5,819 nt of DNA from Rhodospirillales bacterium. Its GTDB lineage: Bacteria; Pseudomonadota; Alphaproteobacteria; Acetobacterales; Acetobacteraceae. A program made the translations under genes and the position numbers. Shown one piece after another: positions 1 through 4,852 of the stretch (positions are counted from its first letter, which is position 1; each line of letters begins with the position of its first letter). The DNA lies in contig JANXSA010000691.1 of NCBI GenBank assembly GCA_025352915.1, forward strand, positions 1 through 5,819, in the 5' to 3' direction. Under the pieces are notes generated by a model, which had not been told where the DNA came from, did not search any database, and saw only the letters and a list, made by a program, of their open reading frames with translations.

Positions 1-87
1 GTCGGTGACCGAAATGCGCAAGTCGCGCAAAAGCCGGCCACGCGTGTCGGCGAGCGTGCCGCCGGGGTGAGGATCAACTCTAATCAT
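1..87 (-). CDS. moaA: GTP 3',8-cyclase MoaA, N-terminal 29 residues only (cut by window edge)
   Basis: MoaA is a radical-SAM enzyme that converts GTP to 3',8-cyclo-GTP, the first step of molybdenum-cofactor synthesis. Only 29 codons are visible, from an ATG at 87-85 to base 1. They encode a short basic leader followed by DTRGRLLRDLRISVTD. This matches the MoaA start, where a D-x-F/R-GR segment leads to LR(I/V)SVTDRC just before the CxxxCxxC radical-SAM cluster motif; the cysteines fall outside the window. The ribosome-binding site is weak (GCAGG a few bases upstream). The gene follows the 122-aa gene on the same strand after 47 nt, so it is probably the distal gene of the nsrR operon. The identification rests on this N-terminal motif alone, but the motif is characteristic. 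Confidence 0.82.
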   Translation of the reverse strand, partial: MIRVDPHPGGTLADTRGRLLRDLRISVTD

Positions 88-99
88 GGTGCCTGCTTT

Positions 100-114
100 C
101 TTGACAACTTCAAG
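100..114. promoter_or_regulatory. Short perfect inverted repeat upstream of moaA, FNR-like but with wrong spacing
   Basis: CTTGA and TCAAG flank the 5-nt spacer CAACT in the 47-nt gap before moaA. The FNR/FixK/NnrR consensus is TTGA-N6-TCAA; here the inner half-sites are separated by 5 nt, one short, so binding by that family is doubtful. It is recorded because it sits just upstream of a gene often controlled by oxygen or NO. Confidence 0.15.
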
Positions 115-134
115 CGGTATTCTACCGAACCAGA

Positions 135-503
135 TTAATCAGGCTGCCCGCCAGCCAGTGGTCGAGGCTGGTTTCCATAGAAAGAAAACACGCGCTGCAG
201 CTCGATCGCGTGGAAGGCCGAGGCCTCCAGGCCAGCCGGATCGCCAAAAAACACCCCTAGAATCTCAGCCGTCAAAAAGAAGCCTCGACCAGGAATGCCG
301 GGGTGCATTCGGCTCACGCAAAGTGCCGACAACATCGGGCGACCGGCCGCGACGTCTTCCTGCATGCGGGCCTCAAGTGCTTCCGCAATGCGATGAATTT
401 TATGCGGCGGCACAAGTTCGAGGCGGTCGGCAAGTTCTTTGTATGTCGTGAGGTTCCCGGTCCTGGCCTGATCCATCAGGGCTTGGCAGAGACGCTCTTT
501 CAC
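135..503 (-). CDS. Uncharacterised 122-aa protein in the nsrR-moaA operon
   Basis: I do not recognise a named family. The protein has an N-terminal helical part with TTYKELADRLEL at about residues 18-29, which resembles the turn seen in winged-helix or alkyltransferase-like DNA-binding domains. It continues with a charged helix containing EARMQEDVAAGRPMLSAL and a loop with the conserved-looking PGIPGRGFF (about residues 73-81). There is no signal peptide or membrane segment. I chose the GTG at 503-501 because GAGGGGGG lies 7 nt upstream (518-511) and because it overlaps the preceding gene's stop as GTGA, a hallmark of translational coupling. An upstream TTG at 602 would give 155 aa but would overlap the preceding gene by about 100 nt. 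It shares an operon with nsrR and moaA, so a role around nitrogen oxides or Mo-cofactor use is possible but only inferred. Confidence 0.72.
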   Translation of the reverse strand: MKERLCQALMDQARTGNLTTYKELADRLELVPPHKIHRIAEALEARMQEDVAAGRPMLSALCVSRMHPGIPGRGFFLTAEILGVFFGDPAGLEASAFHAIELQRVFSFYGNQPRPLAGGQPD

Positions 504-865
504 TCCGCGACCCCCCTCAACTCCGCGCTGCCGGGTATGTCCTCGCCAATAATCTCGCCGGAGGTCGTCACGATAAGCCGGAACACGCGGTTGCGATAAC
601 AAAACGTCAGGCGGCTGCGGCCCGCATCCTCACCGATGCCGCGCTCGCTCGTGCTGTAGACGATCCCGCGGCGCATTTCGGCCATGAGCTGCTCAATCGA
701 CAGGTTGAGGCCCCGGGCGATCAGCGAGGCATCCACCTCGACGTCGCCGCCCGTCCAGCGAATGCCGGGAGCGACCGCTTGCGCCGTGTCGGTCATAGGC
801 GCGCGCTCTTTGGCTGATAATTGCAGCATGGGCGCGCCGTCTGCCAGTTCCGAATCTTGTTTCAT
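500..865 (-). CDS. DUF6522-like small protein, second gene of the nsrR operon
   Basis: A 121-aa protein of unknown function. Its core from about residue 39 has the pattern I associate with DUF6522: GDVEVDASLIARGL, then an MRRGIVY strand, SERGIGEDAGRSRLTF, and a final strand pair RVFRLIVTTSGEI. It looks like a small alpha/beta domain with no membrane segments. The ATG at 865-863 overlaps the nsrR stop as ATGA, which favours this start. Internal ATGs at residues 13 and 24 are alternatives because the first ~35 residues precede the conserved core and the first ATG has no clear ribosome-binding site. The stop overlaps the GTG of the next gene. Tight coupling to an NO-type regulator suggests a nitrogen-oxide context. 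The family name is from memory of its pattern and was not searched. Confidence 0.78.
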   Translation of the reverse strand: MKQDSELADGAPMLQLSAKERAPMTDTAQAVAPGIRWTGGDVEVDASLIARGLNLSIEQLMAEMRRGIVYSTSERGIGEDAGRSRLTFCYRNRVFRLIVTTSGEIIGEDIPGSAELRGVAE

Positions 866-1296
866 GCTGCGTAAAACAACGCGCGCAGTTCGGCTTTCTG
901 ATGCACGAGGTCGGCCAAGCTATAGCGGTCGAGGACGGCCAGAAATGCCAGTTGCGCCTCCTGCAACGCACCACGCAGGCCACAGGCTGGCACGATCCTG
1001 CACGGCGCGTGCAGCGGCTCAAAGCACAACACGAGCGCCCTGTCCGGCTCGGTGCACCGCACAATTTCGCCCAAGCCGATCTCCCCGGCCGGCCGGGCAA
1101 GGCGCAATCCGCCACCCTTGCCGCGGATGGTTTTCACATACCCGGCAACACCGAGTTGATGCGCAACCTTGGTCAGATGCGCTTTCGAGATGCCGTAGGC
1201 GTTCGCGACCTCGGAGATCGTGGCGAGGCCGTCGTCCTTGAGGGCCAAGTACATCAGCATGCGTACCGAGTAGTCGGTGTAAACGGTCAGGCGCAC
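862..1296 (-). CDS. nsrR: Rrf2-family NO-sensing transcriptional repressor, NsrR type
   Basis: A 144-aa Rrf2 regulator. NsrR proteins bind a [4Fe-4S] cluster that reacts with nitric oxide and releases repression of NO-detoxifying and denitrification genes. The sequence opens RLTVYTDYSVRMLMYLAL, followed by a winged helix (about residues 24-66, including ISEVANAYGISKAHLTKVA and the wing RGKGGGLRLA). Cysteines at 91, 99 and 105 form CX7CX5C, and Asp8 matches the fourth cluster ligand known from Streptomyces coelicolor NsrR. The C-terminus LDRYSLADLV is also NsrR-like; IscR carries a different cysteine pattern. I took the GTG at 1296-1294, which places the protein exactly on the family N-terminus. 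GGGGAG lies about 11 nt upstream. A longer reading from 1383 would add 29 unlikely residues and overlap the promoter. The gene heads the operon toward moaA and diverges from fdxA. Confidence 0.9.
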   Translation of the reverse strand: MRLTVYTDYSVRMLMYLALKDDGLATISEVANAYGISKAHLTKVAHQLGVAGYVKTIRGKGGGLRLARPAGEIGLGEIVRCTEPDRALVLCFEPLHAPCRIVPACGLRGALQEAQLAFLAVLDRYSLADLVHQKAELRALFYAA

Positions 1297-1335
1297 AGCG
1301 GCGGTTTCTCCCCGGAGCGGATCGCTCTGATAAAA

Positions 1336-1364
1336 CATATATGGGACGTATTGCTTTTTGCCAA
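1336..1364 (-). promoter_or_regulatory. Predicted sigma-70-type promoter of the nsrR operon
   Basis: On the minus strand, TTGGCA (1364-1359) and TATATG (1341-1336) are separated by exactly 17 nt. Transcription would start near 1329, about 33 nt before the nsrR GTG. The match is 5/6 at -35 and 4/6 at -10. It was found by eye. Confidence 0.45.
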
Positions 1365-1379
1365 GCCCCATCGTAAGAT
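1351..1379 (+). promoter_or_regulatory. Candidate fdxA promoter overlapping the nsrR promoter
   Basis: On the plus strand, TTGCTT (1351-1356) and TAAGAT (1374-1379) are 17 nt apart, each about 4/6 to consensus. This would give a leader of roughly 180 nt before fdxA. It shares bases 1351-1364 with the divergent nsrR promoter, so one bound regulator or polymerase could affect both. A promoter nearer fdxA cannot be excluded. Confidence 0.3.
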
Positions 1380-1397
1380 GCACGAACGATAAAGGTT
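1375..1397. promoter_or_regulatory. Possible degenerate NsrR operator
   Basis: AAGATGCA at 1375-1382 is the strong half of the known NsrR site (an 11-1-11 inverted repeat starting AAGATGCATTT). The left half matches 8 of 11 bases and the right half only about 5 of 11. It covers the -10 element of the candidate fdxA promoter and lies upstream of the nsrR -35, a sensible position for an operator. The weak right half keeps confidence low. Confidence 0.25.
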
Positions 1398-1442
1398 ATG
1401 GCGCGTCAGCGTGTGAAGGGGGGTAATGGTCGGCAACGCAAT

Positions 1443-1493
1443 GCTCCGAATGGTTCTCCTGCCCAGCATCTTGCTGAACGAGGCGTTCGGAGC
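1443..1493 (+). repeat. Inverted repeat with nested hairpin in the fdxA leader
   Basis: GCTCCGAA (1443-1450) and TTCGGAGC (1486-1493) are perfect 8-bp inverted repeats with a 35-nt interior. Inside, CAGC/GCTG (1464-1467, 1473-1476) form a short stem, and GAACG/CGTTC (1476-1480, 1484-1488) form an alternative one. They could fold in the fdxA 5' untranslated region. No T run follows, so this is not a typical terminator. Repeats of this size are also expected by chance. Confidence 0.25.
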
Positions 1494-1568
1494 GCGCGGC
1501 AACGGCGGCGCGACCGAGCGACTGGCTGTTGAACGCGCTGACGACAACACTCAGGAAGCAAAAACACT

Positions 1569-1898
1569 GTGACGTATGTTGTGACTGATAGCTGCATCAA
1601 GTGCAAATACCAGGACTGCGTGGAGGTCTGTCCTGTGGATTGCTTCTACGTCGGTGAAAACATGCTCGTCATCCATCCCGATGAATGCATAGACTGCGGT
1701 GTGTGTGAGCCGGAGTGCCCGGCGGACGCGATCGTTCCGGACAGCGACGATCGCGCGAGCGCTTGGGTCGAACGCAACCTCATCTTCGCAAAGCAGTGGC
1801 CCAACATCACCCGCAAAGGCGAGCCGCCGCCAGATGCCGACGCGTGGAAGGGCATTCCCAACAAGGAAGCCCTGTTCTCGCCCAACCCAGGCACATGA
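1569..1898 (+). CDS. fdxA: Seven-iron ferredoxin FdxA ([3Fe-4S][4Fe-4S])
   Basis: A 109-aa low-potential electron carrier of the Azotobacter FdI type, cytoplasmic. The first motif is [14 protein letters not shown] with cysteines at 9, 12, 17 and 21; the second is [12 protein letters not shown] with cysteines at 40, 43, 46 and 50; Cys25 lies between. By comparison with FdI (offset of one residue), Cys9, 17 and 50 hold the 3Fe cluster and Cys21, 40, 43 and 46 the 4Fe cluster. The C-terminal extension with FAKQWPNIT is family-typical. The GTG at 1569 gives the expected MTYVVTD N-terminus, and AGGAAG (1553-1558) precedes it by 10 nt. It diverges from nsrR and is followed after 76 nt by an 86-aa gene. 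The redox partner is not visible; supply of electrons to a nitrogen-oxide or Fe-S-related enzyme is a guess from context. Confidence 0.95.
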   Translation: MTYVVTDSCIKCKYQDCVEVCPVDCFYVGENMLVIHPDECIDCGVCEPECPADAIVPDSDDRASAWVERNLIFAKQWPNITRKGEPPPDADAWKGIPNKEALFSPNPGT

Positions 1899-1907
1899 CG
1901 TCCGCCG

Positions 1908-1922
1908 GGCACGATGCGTGCC
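1908..1922 (+). repeat. Small perfect hairpin after fdxA
   Basis: GGCACG, an ATG loop and CGTGCC form a 6-bp perfect stem starting 10 nt after the fdxA stop. There is no following T run, so it is not a standard intrinsic terminator. It might stabilise the fdxA message or partly separate it from the next gene. Confidence 0.35.
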
Positions 1923-1974
1923 AGCCGCAACAGCCAAAGGAGCGCGGTTCAAACCAGATAGGGATGATGCCGCG

Positions 1975-2235
1975 ATGACGTACGGATTAATTGACGTAAG
2001 CAGCGAGCGGACCTGGGCCGCCGTCGATCGCACACTTTACCTGCACGCCAACCACGGCGAGGTCCCGCTTGCGTTGCAGGCCTGGACGGCTGTTGCGGAA
2101 ATTTTCCGCACCGGCGTGACGGGGGTGACGGACGCCTTCGAGCACCGCCTGTCGGCGATCCACGCTGCCCTGGTAGCCGATGTGCTGCAGCGGGCTGAGA
2201 GGCGCCTTGGTGAGCCGTCGCAGGAAGAATTGTAA
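1975..2235 (+). CDS. Uncharacterised 86-aa protein downstream of fdxA
   Basis: I do not recognise this protein. It starts at an ATG with only a weak purine-rich stretch (AGGGATGATG) before it, and ends at TAA with QEEL. Third positions are mostly G or C, consistent with genuine coding. The sequence appears largely alpha-helical: an N-terminal stretch MTYGLIDVSSERTW, a middle helix VPLALQAWTAVAEIF, and a C-terminal helix with many Ala, Leu, Arg and Glu residues. There are no cysteines, no signal peptide and no transmembrane segment. Same strand and a 76-nt gap suggest co-transcription with fdxA, with a small hairpin between them. Function unknown; a small helical partner protein is one possibility. 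Confidence 0.6.
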   Translation: MTYGLIDVSSERTWAAVDRTLYLHANHGEVPLALQAWTAVAEIFRTGVTGVTDAFEHRLSAIHAALVADVLQRAERRLGEPSQEEL

Positions 2236-2236
2236 C

Positions 2237-2266
2237 TGCCCAGGTACCCCTTGGGGTGCCCAGGTA
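2237..2266. repeat. Direct repeat pair with intervening hairpin after the 86-aa gene
   Basis: TGCCCAGGTA occurs at 2237-2246 and again at 2257-2266. Across them, GGTACCCC (2243-2250) and GGGGTGCC (2253-2260) can pair, with one G-U, into a 7-bp stem and small loop. It starts 2 nt after the stop codon and may act as the 3' end of the fdxA transcript, though no T run follows. Confidence 0.35.
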
Positions 2267-2286
2267 GTCCTCCGCGAAGTGAGCTC

Positions 2287-2335
2287 CGGGCGATTTTGCG
2301 ACCAAAAATGAACTTTTTCGGCTCAAGGTCGCCCG
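2287..2335. repeat. Nested inverted repeats in the gap before the IS66 remnant
   Basis: CGGGCGA (2287-2293) pairs with TCGCCCG (2329-2335). Alternatively GCGACC (2298-2303) pairs with GGTCGC (2327-2332) around an inner AAAAA/TTTTT stem (2304-2308, 2314-2318) with loop TGAAC. The rest of 2236-2354 contains no gene that I can support. The role is unknown; it could be the relic of a mobile-element end. Confidence 0.3.
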
Positions 2336-2354
2336 TAGACCGCCTCTCCTTGGG

Positions 2355-2588
2355 GTAACCCCCCGTCGGTGATCATCGATCTCGGATGATTGGCTTCCCT
2401 GCGAGGGCTGCTCGGATTGCTGCGAGGGCGGTCAGCCCGTGCAGTCGCCCGGTTGCGATGACGGTTGCGGCGGCGGCGTAGACCTAGGCTCCCCATTCTG
2501 CGCGGAACCCACCGGTCACCTTGCGGAAGATCACCGAAGGCCGCAGCGCCCGCTCGCAGGCGTTGTTGGTGGTGGGCACGTCGCGGCG
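2355..2588 (-). mobile_element. Truncated IS66-family element (one end plus transposase C-terminus)
   Basis: The left boundary is placed at the G of GTAACCCCCCGTC (2355), since IS66 elements usually begin with GTAA; this lies 18 bases past the transposase stop. The right boundary is where transposase similarity gives way to a phage-like sequence at about 2588. The opposite terminal repeat, the accessory genes and most of the transposase are absent, so target duplications cannot be assessed. The terminus assignment is inferred from the family rule, not from a paired repeat. Confidence 0.6.
2373..2588 (-). pseudogene. IS66-family transposase, C-terminal remnant with in-frame stop
   Basis: The minus-strand frame gives RRDVPTTNNACERALRPS, then VIFRKVTGGFRAEWGA, a TAG at 2486-2484, and in the same frame VYAAAATVIATGRLHGLTAL and a tail ending at TGA (2375-2373). 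The NNxxER block carries the catalytic Glu of the DDE triad in IS66 transposases, and VTGGFRxEWGA is typical of the family's C-terminus. Reading resumes with full similarity after the TAG, where relatives usually have Lys, so it looks like a nonsense mutation (AAG to TAG). About 71 codons remain of a protein that is usually near 500 aa, and both catalytic Asp residues are gone. Non-functional. Confidence 0.85.
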
Positions 2589-2762
2589 GATGACCGGGCC
2601 GATTGGCAGCGCGCCGATGGTGTCCAGCGTCGGGATGCGGCCATTGGCGACGATGGCGAAGTCGTTGGCCTGCCAGGCCATGGCGACCCGGTTGCGCGTG
2701 CCGATCGTCCCGTCGAGCAGCTTGCCGATCAGCGCCTGTTGCGGGCTCGCAGCGACGGGGCT
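2589..2762 (-). pseudogene. Orphan fragment of a phage LamG-like tail domain fused to the IS66 remnant
   Basis: In the same open frame as the transposase remnant, just upstream of it, lies about 58 codons including LIGKLLDGTIGTRNRVAMAW and QANDFAIVANGRIPTLDTIG. This resembles the LamG/concanavalin-like domains of phage tail and virion proteins, which often carry R-x-R-x-A-[MI]-A-[WF] followed by xNDxAxxxNG and TDTxGxLP. It does not look like transposase. It has no start codon or ribosome-binding site of its own and begins just after the stop of the 692-aa tail gene. I infer it is a leftover of another copy or version of a tail receptor-binding module, joined in frame to IS66 by deletion. The domain call is from pattern memory. 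Confidence 0.5.
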
Positions 2763-2773
2763 CCCCTGCCCCC

Positions 2774-4852
2774 CTACACCCTCTCCGCGGTCCTGAAGCT
2801 GCGCGCCGTGCCGGCCGGGCTGTCGCGGATGGCGAGCGCCTCTTCCCCTGGCGCCGCGACGGCGCCCCAGATAGCCCGAGCGTTGAGCTCGGCGAGGGAC
2901 AGGCTGATCTCGGGTATCCAAAGCGCCTCGCCCGCGCCTCCGAGTGCTGCCACAAGCACGCGATGTTGGGTGCGGATTTCGGCGGCCGACAAGAGGGGCA
3001 GCGTGAACCGGGCGACGCGCGGGTTGGCCAGGGCTGGCACCGGGAACTCGGCACCGGTCAGCGGATTGCGGTCGCGCCGGTCAAGTATCTCGCGGCCCTC
3101 CTGCACGCCGTAGGCGACGGCGCGGGACACCCGCCACAGCGGCCCGGCGACGAGGCGGCCGATGTCGATCAGTGCCGCACCGGGGGACGCCACGTCCACC
3201 AACAGATAGCGACCCGTGGCCGCCGACGACCGCAGGAGCACGACATTACCCTGGGATGCCGCGTCCGTGCTTGCGGCCAGTACGCCGCTGTCATGGGCGA
3301 CGGCAGCGGGCACCAGCGAGGAACCGGTTGCCCCCAACTGTAGGGTCTGCGTGTCGAGCAGGCGCGAGCCGTAGAGGGCGAGCCGCTGGTAGGTGCCGAT
3401 GCCCCCGGCGCGGCCGACATCAACCCCGCCGCCCCAGGGCGCCCCGCCGAGCGAGACGCGGTCCATCGCGGCCGGCAGGGTGAAAGGCGTCGTGGCGAGA
3501 CGCTGGATTGCGTTGCGGACGAGGGAGGTCCCCGTGGCGCTGGCGGCGCCTACCAGGGTTGCCGCCGCATTGACGCTGCCCGCGATGCCGAACGGGCCGT
3601 AGCCCGTGCCTCCGGCCAGGACCGTCCAGGTGCAGAACCCCGCCGCATCGATGGTGAGGTAGCTGGAATTGACGAAGCTGTTGTTCGGCCCGTAGCCGGC
3701 TGCGACCACGTTGCCGCCCACCGGCGCCTGGGCTTGGCACTGGACCAGCAGGGTCGCGGCGGAAATCGACAGACCGGTGATGCGCGTTTGATCGGCCGCG
3801 CGGGTCGCAGCGCCAGGGGTGCCGGCCGGCGGCAGGATCGGCGACGAGGCGCAATTGCCTTGTTCGGTCTGCGGCAGGCCGAGGCGGATGGTGAAATCGA
3901 TCACCGCGGCATTGGCATATTGCACGTAGAACAGCAGCCCGACATGGGCGCAGGTCGCCTGGTTCAGGGTCCGGGTGACACTTTGACGCTGGGTTGCCAG
4001 GCCGCCTGCCGACGGCGCCGGGCTGAACACCTGCGCGGTCTGCGCCAGAGAGGTGCCGACGGCATTGTATTCCTGGAAAATCCATTGCGGCGCCTGCATG
4101 GTGGTGCCGAAGCTGCCGGCCACCAGCCGCACGAAGCCGCTGCTGGTCCAGGTCTGGCCCGACACCGCGGCGATCGCGGTAGTCGTCTCGAAAAACACGG
4201 CGAGCTCGACGGCCCCCGACGCGGTGCCGGCGAACCGAACGTCGCAATAGGGGATGCCGCTTTCCGTGCCGGTGCCAACGATGCTGCGGACAACGCCGGT
4301 GCCGGTGGCAGCCCCCCAGTTGGTCGGCGCGGTGCCCGGCGTGCCCGGTGTCGCCCCCTCGGCGTGCGGGTTGCGGATGCTGTTGGTCCGCGCCTCCTCC
4401 AGCAACAACCCGCGACAGGCCAGGGTCGCTGGGTTGTAGTCGAAGCGCGGCACGTCGGCCGCGATTTGGGCAAGCGTGCCGGTCGCGTCGAATGACCAAC
4501 CGGCCGAGGCGCGGTTGAAGGCCCATCCGGCGGGCAGCACCAGGGTGCCAGGCGAGGTGAAGCGCAGGTCGAAAACCGGCGCAGCCTCGACCAACCCCTC
4601 CAGCGCGCCGAGGCGCCAGCGCACGGTGTCGGCGGCGCCCAGCGTGGTCGAGAGCAGGGCGACGGCATCGATGGCGGTGTCGGTGCCGAAATCCACCAGC
4701 ACCGAGGCCGCCGAGCCGAGCCAGCGAGCGCGGTGGCGCGGCTGCGCGTCGAGCAGGTTGGACAGCGGCAGCGACGCCACCGGCTGCACGCCGACGGCCG
4801 ACAGCACCACCGCACGGGCGACCCGTTCATCCCACAAAAAAGCGCCTGGCAT
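2774..4852 (-). CDS. Prophage tail protein with inserted carbohydrate-binding/LamG-like module
   Basis: A 692-aa predicted virion protein, probably at the tail tip. Residues 1-93 look like the discoidin-like start of alphaproteobacterial prophage tail proteins (FLWDERVARA; SNLLDAQPRHRARW; IDAVALLSTTLGAADTVRWR). Residues ~110-165 carry the segment FNRASAGWSFDATGTL and VPRFDYNPATLACRGLLLEE, common at the head of phage spike or glycan-binding modules. Residues ~180-330 form a beta-rich carbohydrate-binding-like region, and ~355-508 a LamG-like region ending RLALYGSRLLDTQTLQLG. Residues ~515-692 return to the scaffold (YLLVDVASPGAALIDIGRL; VAYGVQEGREILDRRDRNPL), ending SFRTAERV. The ATG directly follows the upstream stop (TAAATG) with GGAGGG a few bases before, indicating coupled translation. 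A host-surface binding role is inferred. Several high-GC shadow frames overlap it. Confidence 0.82.
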   Translation of the reverse strand: MPGAFLWDERVARAVVLSAVGVQPVASLPLSNLLDAQPRHRARWLGSAASVLVDFGTDTAIDAVALLSTTLGAADTVRWRLGALEGLVEAAPVFDLRFTSPGTLVLPAGWAFNRASAGWSFDATGTLAQIAADVPRFDYNPATLACRGLLLEEARTNSIRNPHAEGATPGTPGTAPTNWGAATGTGVVRSIVGTGTESGIPYCDVRFAGTASGAVELAVFFETTTAIAAVSGQTWTSSGFVRLVAGSFGTTMQAPQWIFQEYNAVGTSLAQTAQVFSPAPSAGGLATQRQSVTRTLNQATCAHVGLLFYVQYANAAVIDFTIRLGLPQTEQGNCASSPILPPAGTPGAATRAADQTRITGLSISAATLLVQCQAQAPVGGNVVAAGYGPNNSFVNSSYLTIDAAGFCTWTVLAGGTGYGPFGIAGSVNAAATLVGAASATGTSLVRNAIQRLATTPFTLPAAMDRVSLGGAPWGGGVDVGRAGGIGTYQRLALYGSRLLDTQTLQLGATGSSLVPAAVAHDSGVLAASTDAASQGNVVLLRSSAATGRYLLVDVASPGAALIDIGRLVAGPLWRVSRAVAYGVQEGREILDRRDRNPLTGAEFPVPALANPRVARFTLPLLSAAEIRTQHRVLVAALGGAGEALWIPEISLSLAELNARAIWGAVAAPGEEALAIRDSPAGTARSFRTAERV

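Noticed and set aside
684..1241. Plus-strand open frames opposite nsrR and the DUF6522-like gene
   Set aside because: Antisense shadows rich in Arg, Ser and Pro. The minus strand has coupled starts and clear families.
1569..1990. Similar beginnings (MTY...) of FdxA and the 86-aa protein, suggesting duplication
   Set aside because: Similarity stops after a few residues; the 86-aa protein has no cysteines and no ferredoxin features.
2323..3054. A 243-codon open frame on the minus strand across the IS66 remnant and the tail gene end
   Set aside because: Its translation is dominated by Arg, Pro, Ala and Ser with no recognisable motif, as expected for an off-frame reading of GC-rich DNA. The IS66 motifs lie in another frame.
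3734..4495. A 253-codon plus-strand open frame opposite the tail gene
   Set aside because: Antisense shadow in high-GC DNA, without a ribosome-binding site or family features.
3420..4526. A 368-codon open frame on the minus strand inside the 692-aa tail gene
   Set aside because: Shadow frame with Arg/Gly/His-rich low-complexity translation; the tail protein frame carries all recognisable blocks.
2774..4852. Diversity-generating retroelement targeting the tail protein
   Set aside because: No reverse transcriptase gene, no template repeat and no near-identical second copy of a C-terminal segment are present in the window.
4826..4852. A second T-rich stretch (GCT TTT TTG) at the start of the 692-aa gene as another slippery site
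   Set aside because: It lies in codons 4-6 and the heptamer starts with C in the X position, so it does not fit X XXY YYZ. The frame is continuous afterwards.
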